Below, piece by piece: positions 16,748 through 25,184 of a stretch of 64,000 nucleotides of DNA. Source of the stretch: Thiodiazotropha sp040793985 (lineage in GTDB: Bacteria; Pseudomonadota; Gammaproteobacteria; Chromatiales; Chromatiaceae); assembly GCA_040793985.1 (NCBI GenBank), contig JBFNJI010000024.1, positions 186,001 to 250,000 on the forward strand, in the 5' to 3' direction. Position numbers and translations under genes: made by a program. Each line of letters begins with the position of its first letter. The stretch's first letter is position 1. The notes under the pieces were generated by a model. That model saw only the letters and a list, made by a program, of their open reading frames with translations. It was not told the origin of the DNA and did not search any database.

Positions 16748-17317
16748 TTATTGGGCCTCGGCAGAAAGCAGTCGCATAGACTGGCTCAGCAACAAATTAT
16801 AGTCCTGAAGCAGGGAGAGCAGCTGGGCATCTTCCTCGCTGGTTACGCTTTTCTGCAGCTCCGCTTCCTCAGCCAGACCATATTTCTTCGCGACCTGTCG
16901 TGAAACATGAGTCAGTCCTTGCTCAAGGGCTGCGCGCTTACGCCGAAGATCATCCACCAGAAAGTGCACCCTGGTCGAGTTGACACGATTCGTCTTGTGC
17001 ATGGCGATCAAGCGTTCGATATTTTTTAGCGCCTTTTCCGTACTGCGCTCAATATTATGAATCTCCCTGACATCGAACGCCATGCTCATGCGCACAGTTC
17101 TCAGCTGTACGCGCAGCTGCGGCGCTAGCTGTTGCATCGCCTTGTGGTGCTCAGCCAGGCTCATGAGGGCGACCTCATCCAGTGGCTCGAATTCCGCAGC
17201 GTAAACCGGCTGCAACACGCCGAGGACATGCACAAGGATCAAAAACATCAGGCCACGCATCAAAACCGACACTGCCTTGCTAAGGCTTTCATCATTACAA
17301 ATCATCGCACCTTCCAC
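16748..17317 (-). CDS. Predicted periplasmic helical protein, unrecognised
   Basis: A 189-residue protein I do not recognise. A hydrophobic signal-like segment (about residues 20-38) ends in VYAAEF, consistent with signal peptidase cleavage, leaving about 148 residues. The mature part is rich in Leu, Gln, Arg and Lys with heptad-like spacing and is probably mostly helical. There are no cysteines after the signal. An ATG at 17260 would start right before the signal segment. It lies 8 bp after parE on the same strand, so it is likely co-transcribed with it, although a shared function is not obvious. Confidence 0.65.
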   Translation of the reverse strand: MEGAMICNDESLSKAVSVLMRGLMFLILVHVLGVLQPVYAAEFEPLDEVALMSLAEHHKAMQQLAPQLRVQLRTVRMSMAFDVREIHNIERSTEKALKNIERLIAMHKTNRVNSTRVHFLVDDLRRKRAALEQGLTHVSRQVAKKYGLAEEAELQKSVTSEEDAQLLSLLQDYNLLLSQSMRLLSAEAQ

Positions 17318-17325
17318 ATCATTGA

Positions 17326-19212
17326 TTAAATTTCTGCCATATCCCCTTTATCTTCAAGCCATTTTTTTCGGTCGGATGAGCGTTTCTTCGCCAACATCAT
17401 ATCCATGACTCGGTTTGTGTCATCACCGTGCTTGACCGTCAGCTGGATCAACTTGCGAGTATCCGGATGGATGGTCGTTTCACGCAGTTGCAGCGGATTC
17501 ATCTCACCCAGGCCCTTAAAGCGCTGCACATTGACCTTGCCGCGCAGCTTTTCCGCCTCAATTCGGTCCAGCACACCCTGCTTTTCCGAATCATCCAAGG
17601 CATAAAAAACCTTCTTTCCAACATCGATACGATAGAGCGGGGGCATAGCAATATAGACATGCCCATGCTCCACGAGTTGCTTGAAATGGCGCAGAAACAG
17701 GGCACACAGCAGGGTTGCGATATGCAGCCCGTCGGAATCCGCATCGGCAAGGATGCAGATCTTGCCGAATCTCAGGTTCGACAGATCATCGCTGCCCGGT
17801 TCAACACCGATAGCAACAGCTATATCGTGCACCTCCTGAGACGCAAGGACATCGCCATGTTCCACCTCCCAAGTATTGAGGATCTTGCCCCGCAGGGGCA
17901 TGATTGCCTGAAACTCCCTGTCTCTCGCCTGCTTTGCCGATCCTCCGGCCGAGTCACCTTCAACAAGAAAGAGTTCGCTCCTGCTTGGATCCACCGAACT
18001 GCAATCGGCCAGTTTTCCCGGCAGCGCCGGTCCCTGTGTCACCTTCTTCCTGGCGACCTTGCGACCCGCTCGCATGCGGCTTTGGGCGGAAGAAATCGCC
18101 ATCTCGGCAATCTGTTCACCCACGTCTGTATGCTGATTCAACCAGAGGCTGAACGAGTCCTTGACCACCCCTGAAACAAAGGCGGCGCACTCCCTTGAAG
18201 ATAGACGCTCTTTGGTCTGGCCGGAGAATTGAGGGTCCTGTAGTTTGACGGAGAGCACATAGCTGACCCGATTCCAAACATCTTCCGGGGTCAGTTTGAC
18301 GCCGCGGGGAAGTAGATTCCGAAACTCGCAGAACTCCCTGACGGCGTCTGTGAGGCCTGTACGCAGACCGTTAACATGGGTTCCACCCTGTGAGGTCGGA
18401 ATCAGGTTGACATAGCTTTCCGTTACCGGTTCTCCACCCTCAGCCAGCCAAACCACCGCCCAAGCGGCTGTTTCGGTATTCCCCGACATCTCGCCGACAA
18501 ATGCCTCTTGAGGTATCTTATCCAGTCCCTGCAGGGCATCCAGCAGATAGTCTCGCAAACCATCCTCATAGACCCATGCCTCCTTTTCACCGCTCTTCTC
18601 GTCGAAGAAGCAGACTTTGAGTCCCGGACAGAGCACGGCCTTCGCCCTGAGGACATGGCGTAGCTGGCGGGTGGAGAAGCGTGCCGAGTCAAAATAGTTT
18701 GCATCCGGCCAGAAGCGCAACCGGGTACCGGTATTGTTGCGTCCCACCTTCCCGACAACTTCCAGATCCGAGACCTTGTGACCGTCGGCAAAGGCCATGT
18801 TGAACTCCTTGCCATCCCGCCGCACCCACACCTCCAGGTGCTTGGAGAGGGCATTGACCACAGAGACCCCCACCCCATGCAGGCCACCGGAGAAACGGTA
18901 GCTTTTATTGGAAAACTTTCCCCCTGCATGGAGCTTGGTGAGAATCACCTCGACACCCGGAACCCCCTGTTGCGGATGGGTATCCACCGGCATGCCGCGA
19001 CCGTCGTCCACCACCTCCAGCGATCCATCCTTATGCAGGGTAACCTCAATCGATTTTGCGAAGCCGGCGACGGCCTCGTCCACGCTGTTATCTATGACCT
19101 CCTGGGCAAGATGATTGGGCCGGGAGGTATCAGTGTACATCCCCGGTCGTTTGCGAACCGGCTCCAGACCACTGAGGACTTCTATATCAGAAGCGTCGTA
19201 ACTGCCACTCAT
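17326..19212 (-). CDS. parE: DNA topoisomerase IV subunit B
   Basis: ATPase subunit of topoisomerase IV, which decatenates daughter chromosomes together with ParC. The 628-residue protein opens with YDASDIEVLSGLEPVRKRPGM, as in E. coli ParE, which fixes the ATG at 19212; a longer reading from 19323 adds unrelated sequence. The GHKL ATPase residues are visible (VIDNSVDEA, DDGRGMPVD, GLHGVGVSVVNALS), followed by the Toprim motif LVEGDSAGGSA and DADSDGLHI, and a PLRGKILN segment. Length equals the family norm. parC is not in the window. It diverges from xseB. Confidence 0.97.
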   Translation of the reverse strand: MSGSYDASDIEVLSGLEPVRKRPGMYTDTSRPNHLAQEVIDNSVDEAVAGFAKSIEVTLHKDGSLEVVDDGRGMPVDTHPQQGVPGVEVILTKLHAGGKFSNKSYRFSGGLHGVGVSVVNALSKHLEVWVRRDGKEFNMAFADGHKVSDLEVVGKVGRNNTGTRLRFWPDANYFDSARFSTRQLRHVLRAKAVLCPGLKVCFFDEKSGEKEAWVYEDGLRDYLLDALQGLDKIPQEAFVGEMSGNTETAAWAVVWLAEGGEPVTESYVNLIPTSQGGTHVNGLRTGLTDAVREFCEFRNLLPRGVKLTPEDVWNRVSYVLSVKLQDPQFSGQTKERLSSRECAAFVSGVVKDSFSLWLNQHTDVGEQIAEMAISSAQSRMRAGRKVARKKVTQGPALPGKLADCSSVDPSRSELFLVEGDSAGGSAKQARDREFQAIMPLRGKILNTWEVEHGDVLASQEVHDIAVAIGVEPGSDDLSNLRFGKICILADADSDGLHIATLLCALFLRHFKQLVEHGHVYIAMPPLYRIDVGKKVFYALDDSEKQGVLDRIEAEKLRGKVNVQRFKGLGEMNPLQLRETTIHPDTRKLIQLTVKHGDDTNRVMDMMLAKKRSSDRKKWLEDKGDMAEI

Positions 19213-19420
19213 CTTAACTCTGTCGATCCTATGCAATTGGGTTTTCAACGGCGGGGAGTTTACACACCTCAGAGAGTGCTGGCGAGTCTCGTGGCCTACT
19301 CTCACCACAGCCTCTACGGCCAACCCGGGTTGTCATCATCATTGACCGCCGCAGCGGGGGTAGGTTAGTTTACCCAGTAGCTTGCGGAATCCCCGACACC
19401 CATTAACTGCGACGAAAAAC

Positions 19421-19660
19421 GTGCCTAGAAAGCAGAAAACACCCCCATTTGAAGAGGCGATGAAGGAGCTGGAAGCCCTAATTGAGGCTTTGGAGAAGGG
19501 CGACCTCTCCCTCGAGGAGTCACTGAAGTCGTTTGAACGCGGTGTGGCCCTGACCCGAATCTGTCAAACATCGCTGCAAGATGCGGAACAGAAGGTTCGC
19601 ATGCTCAACGGTGACACCCAGGCCTCCGACCTGATACCCTTCTCCGATGACAATGACTGA
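19421..19660 (+). CDS. xseB: Exodeoxyribonuclease VII small subunit
   Basis: Small helical subunit (79 residues) of exonuclease VII, which degrades single-stranded DNA with XseA. The signature FEEAMKELEALIEALEKGDLS and the later SLKSFERGV helix are typical. I start it at GTG 19421 (PRKQKTPPFEEA), which gives the normal length; an upstream TTG at 19382 adds a stretch with no family match. It overlaps ispA by 14 bases, the common xseB-ispA pairing, but dxs does not follow. Confidence 0.9.
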   Translation: MPRKQKTPPFEEAMKELEALIEALEKGDLSLEESLKSFERGVALTRICQTSLQDAEQKVRMLNGDTQASDLIPFSDDND

Positions 19661-20549
19661 TGCCTTGAAGGCGTTCACCCTCAGTTCCCAGCAGCATGTC
19701 GAAGCGGCGCTGGAGCGGCTTCTCCCGCCCCCTACAACCCACCCGGAACGGCTGCATGAGGCGATGCGCTACGCCACCCTGAATGGCGGCAAACGCATTC
19801 GGCCCATGCTCGTGTACGGAGCCGGACAGGCGCTCGGCATCACCAGGGAGCGGCTTGATGCCCCTGCAAGCGCGGTTGAACTGATCCACGCCTATTCCCT
19901 GGTGCATGACGATCTGCCTGCGATGGACGATGATGACCTGAGGCGTAACCAGCCAACCTGCCATCGGGCCTACGATGAAGCGACGGCGATTCTGGTGGGC
20001 GATGCCCTGCAGTCCCTGGCCTTCAAGGCCCTATGCTGCGACCCTTGTATGCAGGCGGATGCAGAGATCAGGCTCTCCATGGTCGAGTCTCTGGCAAGGG
20101 CCAGCGGATCCCGCGGCATGGCTGGAGGCCAGGCCCTCGACCTGCAGGCGGTGGGCAGGGAGCTAAACCTGGCTGAGTTGGAGAATCTGCACATTCACAA
20201 GACAGGTGCCTTGATCCGCGCTGCGGTGCATATGGCCACACTGCTCGACCCTAACGCCGACAAGGGCCTCAGCCAGCGTCTCGACCACTATGCCAAATGC
20301 ATCGGACTGGCATTCCAGATTCAGGACGACATCCTCGATATCGAGGGCGATACGGAGACCCTGGGCAAGACACAGGGCAAGGACTTGAGCCAGGAAAAAC
20401 CGACCTACCCTTCACTGCTTGGCCTGACAGCGGCCAAGGATAAGGCGGGGCAACTAGTCGAAGAGGCAATTCAGAGCCTTGACACCTTCAGTGACGAGGC
20501 CGACCCCTTGCGCTGGATCGCCCGCTACATAACCGAGAGAAATCACTGA
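19647..20549 (+). CDS. ispA: (2E,6E)-farnesyl diphosphate synthase
   Basis: Condenses isopentenyl diphosphate with dimethylallyl and geranyl diphosphates to make C15 farnesyl diphosphate, used for ubiquinone, undecaprenol and heme O. The 300-residue protein has GGKRIRPML near residue 47, the first aspartate-rich motif DDLPAMDDDDLRR near 91, and the second, QDDILDIEGD, near 227. Size and motifs fit short-chain all-trans prenyl synthases of the IspA type. ATG codons at 19647 and 19653 are both possible. It is translationally coupled to xseB. Confidence 0.95.
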   Translation: MTMTDALKAFTLSSQQHVEAALERLLPPPTTHPERLHEAMRYATLNGGKRIRPMLVYGAGQALGITRERLDAPASAVELIHAYSLVHDDLPAMDDDDLRRNQPTCHRAYDEATAILVGDALQSLAFKALCCDPCMQADAEIRLSMVESLARASGSRGMAGGQALDLQAVGRELNLAELENLHIHKTGALIRAAVHMATLLDPNADKGLSQRLDHYAKCIGLAFQIQDDILDIEGDTETLGKTQGKDLSQEKPTYPSLLGLTAAKDKAGQLVEEAIQSLDTFSDEADPLRWIARYITERNH

Positions 20550-20857
20550 ACGGATTCAACATCCACCTCCCAGAAATGTCCCATGATATAGATAATAACC
20601 AATTGTTTTTATTTAATTATTAAAAAAAAACCAGACAGCCGGCCCAGCCACAGTTGATTGACTCAGGCCCTCTGTTTTGGAGATAATTAAGCGTTCGACC
20701 CGGTTGATTTCTGGGGAATGATCACAAGCCGGCCATGAATCCGATGATTCACGCTGTAAATACCTGATGTTCTATCCGTTGTCCCCGATCAGTGGTGACG
20801 ATACCCTGGAATCAATAGATCATTACACGCCCATGCCCAACGGGTTGGGCAGGAAAG
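20550..20857. other. 308-bp intergenic region before folE2
   Basis: No gene is seen. The left third is very AT-rich (20589-20631, with an A9 run) without a GC-rich hairpin, so it is not a clear terminator for ispA. A 6-bp hairpin TGAATC-CGAT-GATTCA occurs near 20735-20750. A stronger hairpin overlaps the folE2 ribosome site. I found no Zur-box-like GTTATA-N-TATAAC sequence, which is sometimes present before folE2. Confidence 0.5.
20834..20853 (+). promoter_or_regulatory. Hairpin overlapping the folE2 ribosome site
   Basis: TGCCCAA (20834-20840), loop CGGG, and TTGGGCA (20845-20851) form a perfect 7-bp hairpin. Its last base begins the AGG ribosome site that precedes the ATG at 20858, so the structure could reduce translation initiation. 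Confidence 0.5.
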
Positions 20858-21682
20858 ATGAATATGCTCGATAAGACACCGCTTAGCGGCTCACAAATCG
20901 CTGATGTGCAGAACAGCGCAGACATGCGCCAGATCGCCATCAACAAAGTGGGGATAAAAGACATCCGCCATCCCATGAGAATCAGGGACCGCAGCGAAGG
21001 CGAACAACATACCATTGCCAACTTCAATATGTACGTTAATCTGCCCCATAATTTCAAGGGCACGCACATGTCCAGGTTCGTGGAGATCCTGAACAGTCAC
21101 GAGACCGAGCTTACGGTTGAATCGTTCAAGGATATGCTCGCGGAGATGACTGAGCGGCTGGAGGCGGAATCAGGCCATATCGAGATGAATTTCCCCTTCT
21201 TCATCAATAAAACGGCACCGGTATCGGGTGTTAAAAGCCTGCTCGACTACGATGTTACCCTGATTGGAGAGATCCACGGTGGCAAACCTGTTATCGACAT
21301 CAAAGTGGTGGTTCCGGTAACCAGCCTATGCCCCTGCTCGAAGAAGATCTCCGACCGTGGTGCCCACAACCAACGCTCCCACGTTACCGTGCAGGCAAGG
21401 ACCAAGGGATTCATCTGGATCGAGGAGATCATCGATATGGTCGAGAAACAGGCCTCCTGCGAACTCTTCGGCCTGCTGAAAAGGCCGGATGAGAAATTCG
21501 TCACCGAACATGCCTACGACAATCCCAAGTTCGTTGAGGATATGGTGCGCGATATCGCCGTGCAGTTGAACAAGGAAGAGCGCATCAGTGGCTACATCGT
21601 GGAGTCGGAAAACTTCGAATCGATTCACAACCACTCCGCCTATGCATTGATTGAGCGGGATAAGACGAAAGACCCTGTTTGA
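20858..21682 (+). CDS. folE2: GTP cyclohydrolase FolE2 (type IB)
   Basis: Converts GTP to 7,8-dihydroneopterin triphosphate, the first step of folate synthesis, as the metal-flexible alternative to FolE. The 274-residue protein matches the family throughout: IADVQNS near residue 13, IKDIRHPM, the catalytic-cysteine motif VTSLCPCSK near 148, SDRGAHNQRSHV, and YDNPKFVEDMVRD near the end. No zinc-type FolE motif is present. Type IB enzymes can replace FolE under zinc limitation, but no zinc-regulator site is visible here. A second in-frame ATG at 20864 is an alternative start. Confidence 0.96.
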   Translation: MNMLDKTPLSGSQIADVQNSADMRQIAINKVGIKDIRHPMRIRDRSEGEQHTIANFNMYVNLPHNFKGTHMSRFVEILNSHETELTVESFKDMLAEMTERLEAESGHIEMNFPFFINKTAPVSGVKSLLDYDVTLIGEIHGGKPVIDIKVVVPVTSLCPCSKKISDRGAHNQRSHVTVQARTKGFIWIEEIIDMVEKQASCELFGLLKRPDEKFVTEHAYDNPKFVEDMVRDIAVQLNKEERISGYIVESENFESIHNHSAYALIERDKTKDPV

Positions 21683-21838
21683 AATATTTGATTACCCTGC
21701 AAGGCTGACTTGGCGGCCATGACCTGGATCGCGCTCCCGCCCGGGATACGACGTACTGGGCCACGCCGCTTCCGGTCCATGAATCTTCGTCTGCGCCAGG
21801 CCTCTAAGCGGATTTAGCCCAGCAGTCGTGCGGTGAGT

Positions 21839-22486
21839 TCAGAAACGCTTTTCCAGAATCAGCACTGAACCCTGATCCTCCATCTTGACCCTGTTGAGAA
21901 AACTCATTCCCAGCAACACACGGCTGGGGCCGTTGTTGTCGACAACAAATCCCCTGACATTGTTGAGCGTGATGTCCCCGACCTGAACTCTATCGAGGAC
22001 CACGTCATAGGCCGCTGCGGTACCGCTCGCGGTATTGACATAGATCTGCTTGCCCTCCAGGCGGTAGGATATGCCAAGACGCTTGGCCTGGTTGGCATGC
22101 ATGGCTACCGCAGTAGCACCTGTATCGACGAGAAAATTGACCGTGCGTCCATTGATAGTTCCCACTGTGGTATAGGCCCCGGCCTGATTTCGCCAGACCT
22201 TTGCTGTCACCAGCTCCGGTTTTGAAAAACGGGTGGTTATGTGTCCACCCAGGGGATAGCTCCTGCGCTCTCCATCCACCTCGAGCACTGCCTCACTGCT
22301 GCTTGCGGAGATGAGCCGTACGCCCTCCGGAGATATTTGATTTAGCTTCAGCAGTCTTCGCACACCGTCGATTGAGACCATCGCCTTACCGGTGAAAAGC
22401 GCCTCCACCACAATGCGTTCAACTGCGGGGGTCTGGCCATGGTAACTGAGCGCCAGGAAAAACATGATGAAGAAGCCTTTTTTCAT
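21839..22486 (-). CDS. Retropepsin-like aspartic protease, secreted
   Basis: A 215-residue protein of the clan AA, retropepsin-like family (TIGR02281-type). It has an N-terminal hydrophobic signal segment (residues 1-18) and a single aspartic protease half-site: VNFLVDTGATAVAMH, followed by LGISYRLEGKQIYVNTASG and, near the end, VLLGMSFLNRVKM. Such proteins act as dimers. Substrates are unknown. The ATG at 22486 overlaps the pgpA stop as ATGA, with AGGG 8 bases upstream; a GTG at 22495 is less likely. The coupling to pgpA suggests co-expression, perhaps with an envelope role. Confidence 0.9.
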   Translation of the reverse strand: MKKGFFIMFFLALSYHGQTPAVERIVVEALFTGKAMVSIDGVRRLLKLNQISPEGVRLISASSSEAVLEVDGERRSYPLGGHITTRFSKPELVTAKVWRNQAGAYTTVGTINGRTVNFLVDTGATAVAMHANQAKRLGISYRLEGKQIYVNTASGTAAAYDVVLDRVQVGDITLNNVRGFVVDNNGPSRVLLGMSFLNRVKMEDQGSVLILEKRF

Positions 22487-22968
22487 GAGATCCACCCTGT
22501 CAGGTCGAGGATTGAGATAACACCCGCACTATAGAGCCCCGCAATCAAGTCATCGAGCATGATGCCCATCCCGCCATCAACCCGGTGGTCGATCCAGCGA
22601 ATCGGCCATGGCTTGAAGATATCAAACAGCCGAAACAGCAGGAACCCGATCACTATCCAAACCCAGCCTGGAGGGGCAAACGCCATCGCAGCCAGGTATC
22701 CGACGATCTCATCCCACACGATACCGCTATGATCGTGCACCCCCAGATCCTCCGCGGTTCGTTGGCAGATCCAGAGACCGGCGATAAACGCCAGCGCCAG
22801 CAACAGAAGATAGAGTGCCGGCGGCAGTGGCTGTAGCATTAGGTAGAGGGGTATCCCGACCAGTGTGCCGTAAGTGCCAGGCGCCTTCGGCAACATACCG
22901 GTGCCAAATCCGAACGCCAGCAGATGGACCGGTTTGCGCAAATCCGGAGCCGTTCCGTCCTCACTCAT
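22483..22968 (-). CDS. pgpA: Phosphatidylglycerophosphatase A
   Basis: Dephosphorylates phosphatidylglycerol phosphate to phosphatidylglycerol in the inner membrane. The 161-residue protein has about four membrane segments and family motifs: FGTGMLPKAPGTYGTLVGIP near residue 17, HDHSGIVWDEIVGYL near 78, and FDIFKPWPIRWID near 115, with a closing GIMLDDLIAGLYS. The acidic residues of WDEIVG and DD are the expected catalytic and metal-binding positions. It follows thiL in the nusB-thiL-pgpA order that is common in gammaproteobacteria. Confidence 0.96.
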   Translation of the reverse strand: MSEDGTAPDLRKPVHLLAFGFGTGMLPKAPGTYGTLVGIPLYLMLQPLPPALYLLLLALAFIAGLWICQRTAEDLGVHDHSGIVWDEIVGYLAAMAFAPPGWVWIVIGFLLFRLFDIFKPWPIRWIDHRVDGGMGIMLDDLIAGLYSAGVISILDLTGWIS

Positions 22969-23007
22969 CGGCCTTGATTATCCTCCGCACTACAGCCATT
23001 TCCACCA

Positions 23008-24003
23008 TCAACTCCGACCGCTCCGGCTCGAGAAATGCTCAAAACCCGCGTGTTCAGAATGCCACAACGAACCGTCCTGCCTTAGACAACGCAATCCCTC
23101 TCCCTCTTCCACCACGCCGATTCGGGTCATTGTCACCCCGGCTCGCTTAACGAGCCTCGTCAGCTGATCTTGCTGATCCGGGGGCATGGTGAAACAGAGT
23201 TCATAGTCGTCACCGCCGGCAACCACCAGCGACCAATCGCCGCTCTCCCTGAGTGCGTCCGCTACCGGCTGCGACAGGGGGAGTGCCCCGAGATCGACAG
23301 AGGCACCTACACCGCTCGACTTCAGAATATGTCCCAGATCCGCCGCCAGACCGTCGGAAACATCGATCGCGCTGGAGGCGATTCCACGCAGGGCCAACCC
23401 CGCCTCCACCCTGGGAACAGGCCTGTCGAGTCTCATCCTGAGTCGGTCCATAACCTCACCATCGTCCACCCCTTGTTGTTTGCACCGCAGCGCCAGGGCG
23501 GCACCTCCAAGGCTTCCGGTCACATAGATAGCATCCCCGGCCCGGGCGCCGCTGCGGCGCAGTCCCTCACCCGCGGGTATCAGGCCCTGGACTTGGACAG
23601 TCACGCTCAATGGGCCCGCAGTGGTATCCCCACCCACCAGTTGAAGATCAAAGCGTGTCGCAAGCTCGGTAAAACCGCTGCAGAATCCTCTGATCCACTG
23701 ATCGTCGATCTCCGGCAGGGTGAGCGCCAGGGTAGCCCAGGCCGGCTCGGCTCCCATCGCCGCTAAATCACTGAGATTGACAGCCAATACCTTGTAACCC
23801 AGATCTGCCGGTGAAATCTCAGGTAAAAAATGTACGCCGGCGACCATTGTATCCACGCTCACCGCCATATCCATGCCTTTCGGCACCCGTATCAGGGCGG
23901 CATCGTCACCCACGCCCAACAGCACATCGTGACGCTTCTGGGTCATGCCGCTAAAGTATTTGCTGATCAGATCGAATTCCGCGATGCTGTTATCCTTGCT
24001 CAT
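23008..24003 (-). CDS. thiL: Thiamine-monophosphate kinase
   Basis: Phosphorylates thiamine monophosphate to the active coenzyme thiamine diphosphate using ATP. The 331-residue protein has the AIR-synthase-like fold: EFDLISKYF at the start, GVGDDAALIRVP near residue 31, SVDTMVAGVHF near 49, VGGDTTAGPLSVTV near 120, and DVSDGLAADLGHI near 215. Metal-binding aspartates are kept. It lies 149 bp after nusB, with no visible gene between. No TPP riboswitch is evident, as expected for this salvage and activation enzyme. Confidence 0.96.
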   Translation of the reverse strand: MSKDNSIAEFDLISKYFSGMTQKRHDVLLGVGDDAALIRVPKGMDMAVSVDTMVAGVHFLPEISPADLGYKVLAVNLSDLAAMGAEPAWATLALTLPEIDDQWIRGFCSGFTELATRFDLQLVGGDTTAGPLSVTVQVQGLIPAGEGLRRSGARAGDAIYVTGSLGGAALALRCKQQGVDDGEVMDRLRMRLDRPVPRVEAGLALRGIASSAIDVSDGLAADLGHILKSSGVGASVDLGALPLSQPVADALRESGDWSLVVAGGDDYELCFTMPPDQQDQLTRLVKRAGVTMTRIGVVEEGEGLRCLRQDGSLWHSEHAGFEHFSSRSGRS

Positions 24004-24152
24004 TGGCTCACAGGCACTTATCCCTTCGAAAAGGTCAGTGTATCTTTCCGGCCGCTGAAGAAAAAGGGAGATGTCACCGAACCATCTTGAGCGGTGATTC
24101 GCTGACAGGGGATGAACTACGCAGGGATCTGCGCTGGGATAGTGGGTGGTGC

Positions 24153-24590
24153 TTAGCCGCGTTTACCAAGCCCGACTTCAAGGGTGCGTACTTTTTTCGC
24201 CACCTGATCGAGTACACCGTTGACAAACTTATGGCCCTGCTCGGCACCGAACACCTTGGCCAACTCCACGGCCTCGTTGATCACCACCCGGTAGGGGACC
24301 TCTTGCCTGTGGCTCAGTTCGTATGTCCCCAAGCGCAGGATTGCACGCTCCACCGGATCCACGCTCTCGATCGCCCGATCCAGGGTGGGTTTTAGCAGCT
24401 CATCCAGTTCCCCAAGGTGGCCAGGCACTCCCCTCATCAGGTCCTGAAAGTAGGGGATCTCAAAGCTGTTGAGATCCTGCTCCTCGAGAAACTGATTGAT
24501 GATGTCGGCCACATCCTGGCCCGCCATCTGCCATTGGTAGATAGCCTGTACTGCGTGCTTGCGCGCTTGGCTGCGTTTTTCACTCATCAA
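24153..24590 (-). CDS. nusB: Transcription antitermination factor NusB
   Basis: RNA-binding helical protein that joins NusE (S10) on boxA RNA to prevent early termination in ribosomal RNA operons. The 145-residue sequence has the family's start SQARKHAVQAIYQWQM, FLEEQDL, and ILRLGTYELSHRQEVPYRVVINEAVELAK in the C-terminal half, then KFVNGVLDQV. Its ATG overlaps the ribH stop by 4 bases, so ribH and nusB are coupled, an arrangement common in gammaproteobacteria. Confidence 0.97.
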   Translation of the reverse strand: MMSEKRSQARKHAVQAIYQWQMAGQDVADIINQFLEEQDLNSFEIPYFQDLMRGVPGHLGELDELLKPTLDRAIESVDPVERAILRLGTYELSHRQEVPYRVVINEAVELAKVFGAEQGHKFVNGVLDQVAKKVRTLEVGLGKRG

Positions 24591-25060
24591 CCGATCTGGC
24601 GTATCAGATTGACCATTTCGATGGCCGACAGGGTTGCTTCCGCACCCTTGTTGCCAGCCTTGGTACCGGCGCGCTCTATGGCCTGTTCAATCGTGTCTAC
24701 GGTCAAAACGCCAAATGCGATCGGGACACCGTGTTTCAGGGTCACCTGTGCCATGCCCTTTACACACTCACCGGCGACATAGTCGAAATGGGGTGTGCCG
24801 CCACGTATCACCGCACCCAACGCAATGATCGCGTCATATTCCCCCTTCGCCGCCAACTTTTCGAGTGCCAGCGGCATCTCAAACGCACCCGGCACACGCA
24901 CCAGGGTTAGATCGTCCTCGCTCGCGCCATGACGCTTCAAGGTATCTATCGCCCCATCCAGCAGGCTTTCAACGATGAAACTGTTGAATCTAGCCGTTAC
25001 CAAGCAGAAGCGCGCATCGCTGACTGTCATGGCCCCTTCGATTGTCTTAATACTCATCAA
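24587..25060 (-). CDS. ribH: 6,7-dimethyl-8-ribityllumazine synthase
   Basis: Joins the ribityl-pyrimidine and dihydroxybutanone phosphate to form lumazine, the penultimate step of riboflavin synthesis. The 157-residue protein has ARFNSFIVESLLDGA, VRVPGAFEMPLAL, IALGAVIRGGTPHFDYV and FGVLTVDTIEQAIER, all diagnostic, with the catalytic histidine in GGTPHFDY. It normally forms pentamers or 60-subunit shells. It lies 125 bp after the ribB-like gene and overlaps nusB. The gap before it has no FMN-riboswitch-like motif. Confidence 0.97.
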   Translation of the reverse strand: MMSIKTIEGAMTVSDARFCLVTARFNSFIVESLLDGAIDTLKRHGASEDDLTLVRVPGAFEMPLALEKLAAKGEYDAIIALGAVIRGGTPHFDYVAGECVKGMAQVTLKHGVPIAFGVLTVDTIEQAIERAGTKAGNKGAEATLSAIEMVNLIRQIG

Positions 25061-25184
25061 TCACTACCCTGATATTAAATCGATGTTTCTATTTAACAAT
25101 AACTATAGCCAGTGTCTCATCATTGCACCGACTGTTCTTCACCTGTCCATGGTACATTTTTACCGGGTTCCTGACATTGGCAAG

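Noticed and set aside
20589..20631. A/T-run after ispA as a terminator
   Set aside because: There is no GC-rich stem before the run on the plus strand, and no leftward gene needs a terminator there.
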